Below are positions 1-4,289 of a stretch of 6,862 bases of DNA, piece after piece (position 1 is the stretch's first letter; every line of letters begins with the position of its first letter). The notes beneath the pieces were generated by a model. The model was not told the origin of the DNA, did not search any database, and was given only the letters and a program-made list of their open reading frames with translations. The stretch lies in the NCBI GenBank assembly GCA_937959145.1, contig CALGMC010000154.1, forward strand, positions 1-6,862, given 5' to 3'. The DNA comes from an uncultured Chlorobiales bacterium. Lineage in GTDB: Bacteria; Bacteroidota; Chlorobiia; Chlorobiales; Thermochlorobacteraceae. A program made the position numbers and the translations under genes.

Positions 1-60
1 TTTGCTAAACCGATGTAGTATCGTAAGGTGCTACCGGGGGTTCGAATCCCCCCTTCTCCG
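1..60 (+). tRNA. tRNA-Ser(GCT), 3' part only (5' end outside window)
   Basis: This is the 3' part of a class II tRNA, starting inside the anticodon loop. The anticodon GCT lies at 4-6, after T-T and before A-A, and would read AGC and AGU codons. Bases 9-13 would be the 3' side of the anticodon stem. A long variable arm follows: GTAGTA (15-20) pairs with TGCTAC (29-34), with one G-U pair. The T arm is GGGGG-TTCGAAT-CCCCC. The acceptor 3' strand CTTCTCC and discriminator G at 60 complete it. Long variable arm, G73 and GCT anticodon together indicate serine. CCA is not encoded, since CAA follows G60, so it must be added by tRNA nucleotidyltransferase. The D arm and 5' acceptor strand are missing and were not checked. 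Confidence 0.9.
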
Positions 61-100
61 CAAGAGGTAACAAAGGTGCGATGAACGCGCCCGTCGCCCC

Positions 101-116
101 GAAACATTCCTGTTTC
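101..116 (+). repeat. Perfect inverted repeat just before the sigma-factor start
   Basis: GAAACA (101-106) and TGTTTC (111-116) are perfect complements separated by TTCC. They could form a 6-bp hairpin in the mRNA whose base ends four bases before the ATG at 121. There is no T-run after it, so it is not a classical terminator for the upstream tRNA-Ser. It could affect initiation of the sigma-factor mRNA or act as a small operator, but a chance palindrome of this length cannot be excluded. Confidence 0.35.
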
Positions 117-120
117 TCAC

Positions 121-990
121 ATGGCAAAGAAGCAAGGTCAAGCAACGAAAACCAAGACACCCCGCAAGTCTTCACACAAAAAATCTTCACCTCAAAAATC
201 AAAAAAGCGACTTACAGCGTCGGAAGGCGACCTCGATGACAATCTTCTTGATGAAAAACTTCTCGATGATAAACTTGACGAAAGTTCAGAAGATGTGCTC
301 AAAGCCGAAGTAGAAGAAGAATTACCCGTAGAGTTGCCCAAAGAAGTTGAACAAGAACTCAAAGAAGTCGAAGCGGAAATCTCAAAGGAAGATAAGCCAA
401 GTTCGCGCGAAGAAGACTACAAGCTTATCGACGATATTCGCGAAGGCGATCCGCGTGCGCGCGACAACGCCTACAGACGTCTCCTTTCCAAATATCGAAA
501 TCAGATTTACAGCCTCATTCTGAAAATCGTTCACAACAGCGAAGAAGTCGAAGACCTCGTTCAAGAATCCTTCTCAAAAGCCTTCAACTCGATTGCCAAT
601 TTCAACAAAGAATACGCCTTTTCCACTTGGCTTTATCGTATTGCCACAAACAGCAGTATCGACTACCTCCGCAAGCGACGCTTGAAGACCTTCTCGCTTG
701 ATAATCCGATTAAGAGCAAAGACGACGAATACTATGTCGAAATTCCTGATTCGCGCGAAGAGCCGGGAAAGAACATTATGCAATCGCAGCGCGACCAACT
801 TGTGCGGGAAGCCATCGCACAACTGCCCGGCAAATATCGCGTGGTGATTGAAATGCGGCACTTGCAGGAACTCGCTTACGAAGAAATTGCAGTCGAGCTT
901 GGATTGCCGCTCGGCACGGTTAAAGCGCACATTTTTCGTGCACGCGAAATGCTCTACAAAATGCTTCGCGAAAAACTTCGCTCCTATTAA
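121..990 (+). CDS. ECF-family RNA polymerase sigma factor with a long charged N-terminal extension
   Basis: This 289-residue protein is a sigma-70 family factor of the extracytoplasmic function type, which directs RNA polymerase to a specific promoter set. Region 2 spans about residues 108-186, with the core-binding DLVQESF segment at 145-151 and FSTWLYRIATN around Trp170, followed by the basic RKRR. Region 4 spans about 230-283, with LPGKYR, a helix-turn-helix of the YEEIAVELGLPLGTVKAH type, and a basic end. ECF factors are usually about 160-200 residues; the excess here is a ~100-residue extension. Residues 1-30 carry 12 Lys/Arg and no acidic residue; residues 35-99 carry 28 Asp/Glu against 8 Lys/Arg. 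ATG 121 is the first start after an in-frame TGA at 82, and no Shine-Dalgarno is visible. GTG 295 or TTG 334 could give shorter forms. No anti-sigma gene is adjacent, so the inducing signal is unknown. Confidence 0.93.
   Translation: MAKKQGQATKTKTPRKSSHKKSSPQKSKKRLTASEGDLDDNLLDEKLLDDKLDESSEDVLKAEVEEELPVELPKEVEQELKEVEAEISKEDKPSSREEDYKLIDDIREGDPRARDNAYRRLLSKYRNQIYSLILKIVHNSEEVEDLVQESFSKAFNSIANFNKEYAFSTWLYRIATNSSIDYLRKRRLKTFSLDNPIKSKDDEYYVEIPDSREEPGKNIMQSQRDQLVREAIAQLPGKYRVVIEMRHLQELAYEEIAVELGLPLGTVKAHIFRAREMLYKMLREKLRSY
244..273 (+). repeat. Two tandem 15-base units inside the sigma-factor extension
   Basis: Two adjacent 15-base units (244-258 and 259-273) encode LLDEK and LLDDK. A degenerate continuation at 274-282 encodes LDE. 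The copies differ mainly at third codon positions and by one Glu/Asp change, so the repeat is in frame and looks kept at the protein level. It belongs to the acidic segment of the sigma-factor N-terminus. Confidence 0.6.
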
Positions 991-998
991 ATTTTTTT
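968..998 (+). terminator. Possible weak terminator at the end of the sigma-factor gene
   Basis: GCGAA (968-972) and TTCGC (977-981) form a perfect 5-bp stem with an AAAC loop inside the last codons of the sigma gene. A run of seven T follows at 992-998. Ten bases separate stem and T-run, more than in a classical intrinsic terminator, and the stem is short. It could reduce read-through into the tRNA-Asp unit. Confidence 0.2.
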
Positions 999-1006
999 GT
1001 GAGAGA

Positions 1007-1039
1007 TTTTGGAAACGAAATCTTCGACCGCTATATTTG
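1007..1039 (+). promoter_or_regulatory. Bacteroidota-type promoter for tRNA-Asp
   Basis: TTTTG at 1007-1011 fits the -33 element (TTTG/TTG) and TATATTTG at 1032-1039 fits the -7 consensus TAnnTTTG known from Bacteroidota primary sigma factors. The spacer from 1012 to 1031 is 20 bases, within the usual range. Transcription would start near 1046, leaving a leader of about 38 bases before the mature tRNA-Asp at 1084. A strong promoter ahead of a tRNA gene is expected. It may also serve the TPR-ugd-moa genes by read-through, because no other such element is visible before 1217. Confidence 0.6.
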
Positions 1040-1054
1040 CAATCCTTTTTTGAA

Positions 1055-1088
1055 GAGCCTATCTATTCAAGGCTCCGAAAAATGGAGC
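1055..1088 (+). other. Leader with two mutually exclusive hairpins before tRNA-Asp
   Basis: GAGCC (1055-1059) is complementary to GGCTC (1071-1075). The overlapping GCTCC (1072-1076) is also complementary to GGAGC (1084-1088), the first five bases of the tRNA acceptor strand. The two pairings share bases and cannot form together. The first would leave the tRNA 5' end free; the second would compete with acceptor-stem folding. A role in folding or RNase P processing is inference, and the stems are only 5 bp. Confidence 0.3.
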
Positions 1089-1157
1089 TGTAGCTCAGTT
1101 GGTTAGAGCGCCTGCCTGTCACGTAGGAGGTCGCGGGTTCGAGCCCCGTCAGCTCCG
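1084..1157 (+). tRNA. tRNA-Asp(GTC)
   Basis: All arms of the 74-base cloverleaf are present. The acceptor strands GGAGCTG (1084-1090) and CAGCTCC (1150-1156) pair perfectly. The D arm is GCTC/GAGC around AGTTGGTTA. The anticodon arm is CCTGC-CTGTCAC-GTAGG with anticodon GTC at 1118-1120, which reads GAC and GAU. The T arm is GCGGG-TTCGAGC-CCCGT. The discriminator is G at 1157, as expected for aspartate. The next bases are CAA, so CCA is not encoded. It has its own likely promoter at 1007-1039 and ends 59 bases before the first TPR gene, so it may be co-transcribed with that gene. Confidence 0.97.
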
Positions 1158-1216
1158 CAATGTTTTCGCATAGCATTTCTTACAAGGCTTCCGCTAAAAA
1201 TGGTTTCTGAAGTTCT

Positions 1217-1672
1217 ATGCCTTCCGATAAATCCCAATCACATTTTCAATCCGCCGAAATTCACGTTCAGGAAGGACGATTTAATGAAGCCCAATCTGAA
1301 TACGAACAATCGCTTTCACATAATCCCAACTTTGTAGATGCCTTGATTGGATTGGGGTGCGTGCACCTCAACAAGGGAAAGTTAAAAGAAGCGGAAGCGT
1401 GTTTAGAGAAAGCCATCACGCTCGCCCCCGAAAACGCATTGGCGTATTTTTATTTGGGAAATGTCTATGATGACAGCGGCAAAAATCAACCAGCACTTGA
1501 AGCCATTGAGAAAGCCATTGTCTTGAAGCCCGACCTTGCCGAAGCCTACCTCGCCTTAGGGTTCATTCACTACCGAATGGGAAATCGCGCCAAAGTCTCT
1601 GAACTTTACGAGATGCTGATGAAACTCGACCGCACGCTCGCCAAACAACTTCAACCATTACTTGAACTATGA
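1217..1672 (+). CDS. Cytoplasmic tetratricopeptide-repeat (TPR) protein
   Basis: This 151-residue protein is almost entirely TPR, with four 34-residue repeats at about 6-39, 40-73, 74-107 and 108-141. They show the usual pattern of small residues at positions 8 and 20 and Pro near the end (for example ALAYFYLGNVYDDSGK and the KAIVLKPD type ending). TPR arrays bind peptides or other proteins; no catalytic motif is present. No signal peptide or membrane segment is seen, so it should be cytoplasmic. ATG 1217 is the first usable start, because an in-frame TGA lies three codons upstream at 1208-1210. Its stop overlaps the start of the next TPR gene as ATGA, implying translational coupling and probably joint function. 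The partner protein is unknown. Confidence 0.88.
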   Translation: MPSDKSQSHFQSAEIHVQEGRFNEAQSEYEQSLSHNPNFVDALIGLGCVHLNKGKLKEAEACLEKAITLAPENALAYFYLGNVYDDSGKNQPALEAIEKAIVLKPDLAEAYLALGFIHYRMGNRAKVSELYEMLMKLDRTLAKQLQPLLEL

Positions 1673-2235
1673 AAATGAGCATCGTTTTTGTGATAGGCGT
1701 GTGCGTTTTCTTGGGGTGCACACCAAGCCAAACGGCTAAAGAAGACATACAAAACCTTCGCGCCCTCGTCAATTTGCAACCGAACAACGCCAAAGCGTAT
1801 TTCAAATTAGGCTTAGCATATTTATCGGAAAAGCAATACGAAGAAGCTCTTGCCGCCCTCCAAAAAGCCGTTGACCTCAACCCTAACGACACGGCGGCGC
1901 AAGCCATTTTGGGCATCACTAATTTTGAAATGAAACGCTATAAAGAAGCCCTACCGCCGTTTCAAAAACTGACCGAACTTGCGCCCAACAACCACGAAGC
2001 CTTCTTCAACTTGGGCAACGTGTATATGAACCTCAAACAATTTGAACAGGCAATCCCTGCTTACAAAAAAGCCACAGAACTGCGAAAAGATTACGTCGAG
2101 GCGGAATACAGCATGGGGGTCGCCTATTACGAACTCGGAAAACCCGATTCGGCGCGGATTCAATACGAGAAAATCAAAGACAAAAACAACTTCATGGCGG
2201 GCTCTCTCTTGCGCAAAATTGAGAAACGCAATTAG
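1669..2235 (+). CDS. TPR lipoprotein
   Basis: The 188-residue product starts with a short hydrophobic segment (residues 3-16) ending in FLGC with Cys17, a plausible lipobox for signal peptidase II. Phe at -3 is less usual than Leu. The mature protein would be lipid-anchored and face the periplasm or cell surface. Four TPR units follow at about 41-74, 75-108, 109-142 and 143-171, with endings such as LNPND and LAPNN. It overlaps the preceding TPR gene by four bases; ATG 1675 is a possible alternative start two codons in. It likely acts as a scaffold or assembly factor in the envelope, but the sequence shows no specific partner. The ugd gene follows after 20 bases. Confidence 0.87.
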   Translation: MKMSIVFVIGVCVFLGCTPSQTAKEDIQNLRALVNLQPNNAKAYFKLGLAYLSEKQYEEALAALQKAVDLNPNDTAAQAILGITNFEMKRYKEALPPFQKLTELAPNNHEAFFNLGNVYMNLKQFEQAIPAYKKATELRKDYVEAEYSMGVAYYELGKPDSARIQYEKIKDKNNFMAGSLLRKIEKRN

Positions 2236-2255
2236 CAAAAAACCATACAAAACAC

Positions 2256-3575
2256 ATGTTCAAAATTTCAGTCATCGGCACAGGCTATGTGGGATTAGTG
2301 GCAGGCACGTGCTTTGCCGAAACAGGAAACAATGTCATTTGCGTCGATGTCGTCGAGGAAAAAGTCAAGAAACTCTCGAGCGGCACAATTACAATTTTTG
2401 AGCCGGGATTAGAAGTGCTCTTCAAGCGCAATTTGCGCGAAGAACGACTGCATTTCACGACTGACCTAAAATCAGCCGTCGAGCAATCCGATTTTATTTT
2501 TCTTGCTCTGCCAACGCCGCCGGGCGAAGACGGTTCAGCAGATTTGAAATACGTGCTCGGTGCGGCAAAAGACATTGGCAAACTTCTTAACGGCTACAAA
2601 ATCATCGTCGATAAAAGCACCGTGCCTGTTGGAACAGCGGAAAAAGTGCGCGCCGCCATTGCCGAAAATGCTAAGTATGAATTTGATGTCGTCAGCAATC
2701 CTGAATTTTTACGCGAAGGCGTTGCGGTCGACGACTTCCTCAAACCTGAGCGCGTGGTGATTGGCAGTTCGTCGCCGAAAGCCATTGAACTGATGAAACA
2801 ACTCTACGAACCGTTTGTGCGTCAAGGCAACCCGATTTTGGTGATGGACGAGCGAAGCGCGGAACTCACCAAATACGCCGCCAATGCAATGCTTGCGCTC
2901 AAAATCTCGTTTATGAACGAAATTGCTAACATCTGCGAAAAAGTCGGCGCAAATGTCGATATGGTGCGACGCGGCATCGGCACCGATTCGCGTATTGGCA
3001 AGCAGTTTCTTTATTCGGGCGTGGGCTACGGCGGAAGTTGCTTCCCGAAAGACGTGCAAGCCCTCATCAAAACATCGGAAGAATATGGCTACGATTTCAA
3101 AATCTTGAAGTCCGTTGAAGTTGTTAATTATGCCCAAAAGCATGTGCTCATCAAAAAATTAGAAGACTACTTTGGCGGAAGCGAGACCTTAAAAGGAAAG
3201 CGATTCGCACTTTGGGGGTTGTCGTTCAAGCCGAACACCGACGACATTCGCGAAGCCCCGTCGCTCGTCGTGATTGAAGAACTGCTCAAACGCGGTGCAA
3301 GCATCGCCGCTTACGACCCTGAAGCCATCGAGAACGTGCGCAAACTTTATGATGGAAAAGTCATGTTCGTCGCTTCGCAATACGATGCGCTCGTAGAAGC
3401 CGATGCGCTCATCATCGTAACGGAGTGGAACGAGTTCCGCAATCCTGACTTCGAGAGAATCAAGAGAACGCTCAAAGAGCCTTTGATTTTTGACGGACGC
3501 AACGTTTATGACATCGAGAAAATGAAGCATCTTGGGTTTAAGTATTTCAGCATCGGCAGACCTGTTGTGAATTAA
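2256..3575 (+). CDS. ugd: UDP-glucose 6-dehydrogenase
   Basis: The enzyme oxidises UDP-glucose to UDP-glucuronate with two NAD+ (EC 1.1.1.22) in the cytosol. UDP-glucuronate feeds capsule, exopolysaccharide and lipid A sugars. At 439 residues it has the usual family length. The N-terminal Rossmann motif GTGYVG is at residues 8-13. STVPVGT is at 121-127 and NPEFLREG at 148-155. The central helical domain contains a KYAANAMLALK segment. The catalytic cysteine lies in GGSCFPKD at Cys262. The C-terminal UDP-binding domain has GLSFKPNTDDIREAPS. All key residues are present, so it should be active. ATG 2256 is preceded by an A-rich leader without a Shine-Dalgarno. Related nucleotide-sugar dehydrogenases acting on UDP-ManNAc share the fold, but the motifs favour UDP-glucose. 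Confidence 0.95.
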   Translation: MFKISVIGTGYVGLVAGTCFAETGNNVICVDVVEEKVKKLSSGTITIFEPGLEVLFKRNLREERLHFTTDLKSAVEQSDFIFLALPTPPGEDGSADLKYVLGAAKDIGKLLNGYKIIVDKSTVPVGTAEKVRAAIAENAKYEFDVVSNPEFLREGVAVDDFLKPERVVIGSSSPKAIELMKQLYEPFVRQGNPILVMDERSAELTKYAANAMLALKISFMNEIANICEKVGANVDMVRRGIGTDSRIGKQFLYSGVGYGGSCFPKDVQALIKTSEEYGYDFKILKSVEVVNYAQKHVLIKKLEDYFGGSETLKGKRFALWGLSFKPNTDDIREAPSLVVIEELLKRGASIAAYDPEAIENVRKLYDGKVMFVASQYDALVEADALIIVTEWNEFRNPDFERIKRTLKEPLIFDGRNVYDIEKMKHLGFKYFSIGRPVVN

Positions 3576-3589
3576 GATGAAATGACGCC

Positions 3590-3832
3590 ATGACAGTTAC
3601 GGTTCAACTTTTTGCGATTGGGCGTGAAATCGTTGGCAGTTCCGAACTCACGCTCACGCTCAGCGACGGCGCAACGGCGCAAACCGTCCTCGATGTGCTC
3701 AAAGAACGCTATCCAAAATTTCAAACCGTTAAAACGCTCATGGTCGCCATCGGCACAGACTATGCCGACCTACAAACTGAGCTGCACGACGGAGACGAAC
3801 TCACCATCATTCCGCCTGTGAGCGGCGGCTAA
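3590..3832 (+). CDS. moaD: Molybdopterin synthase sulfur-carrier subunit (MoaD)
   Basis: MoaD is a small ubiquitin-like protein whose C-terminal glycine is made into a thiocarboxylate and gives sulfur to cyclic pyranopterin monophosphate, forming molybdopterin. The 80-residue length is typical. It ends in PPVSGG, with Gly79-Gly80 exactly at the C-terminus as the chemistry requires. The start shows the beta-grasp pattern VTVQLFAIGREIVG, and the D-G-D-E-L-T-I-I-P segment before the tail is characteristic. It lies 14 bases after ugd and 29 before moaE, its partner in the heterotetrameric synthase. Activation by a MoeB-type adenylyltransferase must come from elsewhere. ThiS also ends in GG, but the length and the neighbouring moaE make MoaD much more likely. 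Confidence 0.93.
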   Translation: MTVTVQLFAIGREIVGSSELTLTLSDGATAQTVLDVLKERYPKFQTVKTLMVAIGTDYADLQTELHDGDELTIIPPVSGG

Positions 3833-3861
3833 ACTAAAATGATAAAAATGCAAAGCGAACG

Positions 3862-4272
3862 ATGATAACGATTTCAGATAAGCCTCTCGATGTTCAAGCC
3901 GTGATTGAAGCGGTGCAAACCGAAGAAGCAGGTGCAATCAATGTGTTTATTGGCACGGTGCGAAATCAAACTGCGCAAAAAAATGTCGTTGGGTTGGATT
4001 ACGAAGCCTTTGAAGCCATGGCGATAAGAAAGATGCAGGAAATCGCCGAAGAAGCGAAGGCGAAATTTCCTGTGCTGAAAGTGGCAATCGCGCACCGTGT
4101 CGGCAAGTTGAAGTTAGGCGAAATTGCCGTTGTGATTGCCGTTGCGACGCCACATCGCGCCGAATCCTTTGCCGCCTGCAAGTTCATTATCGACACGCTT
4201 AAAGAAGTTGTGCCAATTTGGAAGAAAGAACTGTTTGAAGACGGCGATGTGTGGGTTTCAGCACATGCGTGA
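3862..4272 (+). CDS. moaE: Molybdopterin synthase catalytic subunit (MoaE)
   Basis: MoaE is the large subunit of molybdopterin synthase (EC 2.8.1.12). It binds the pterin precursor and accepts sulfur from the MoaD thiocarboxylate in the cytosol. The 136 residues match the family. Visible motifs are FIGTVRNQ (29-36, with Arg34), LDYEAFEAMA (45-54), HRVGKL (78-83), PHRAESFAACKFIIDTLK (97-114) and PIWKKE (118-123). Lys114 and Lys121 correspond to the catalytic lysines 119 and 126 of the E. coli enzyme, and both are kept. ATG 3862 is the only reasonable start in frame. Other molybdenum-cofactor genes such as moaA and moaC are not in the window. Its stop lies 17 bases from the convergent glycosyltransferase stop. 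Confidence 0.95.
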   Translation: MITISDKPLDVQAVIEAVQTEEAGAINVFIGTVRNQTAQKNVVGLDYEAFEAMAIRKMQEIAEEAKAKFPVLKVAIAHRVGKLKLGEIAVVIAVATPHRAESFAACKFIIDTLKEVVPIWKKELFEDGDVWVSAHA

Positions 4273-4289
4273 GAGAAGTCAGATTCGCC

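Noticed and set aside
1..60. tRNA-Ser 3' end as an attachment site for an integrated element
   Set aside because: No integrase gene or repeated copy of the tRNA 3' end was seen in the window.
81..239. Short + strand reading frame starting at ATG 81 that overlaps the sigma-factor start
   Set aside because: The 52-residue product has no recognisable pattern, runs out of frame through the Lys-rich sigma N-terminus and lacks a ribosome site. It is probably a chance frame.
574..930. 118-residue reading frame antisense to the sigma gene
   Set aside because: It lies fully opposite well-supported region 2 and region 4 coding and has no family resemblance.
848..1093. 81-residue + strand frame running from the sigma gene into tRNA-Asp
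   Set aside because: It overlaps sigma region 4 out of frame and runs through the tRNA promoter and into the tRNA.
1158..1216. Possible separate promoter between tRNA-Asp and the first TPR gene
   Set aside because: There is no TAnnTTTG; TAGCATTTC is the nearest but has the wrong spacing and lacks the final G. No -33 element at the right distance was found.
2709..3143. 144-residue frame antisense to ugd
   Set aside because: It is opposite the conserved ugd core, including the catalytic cysteine segment, and its translation shows no domain.
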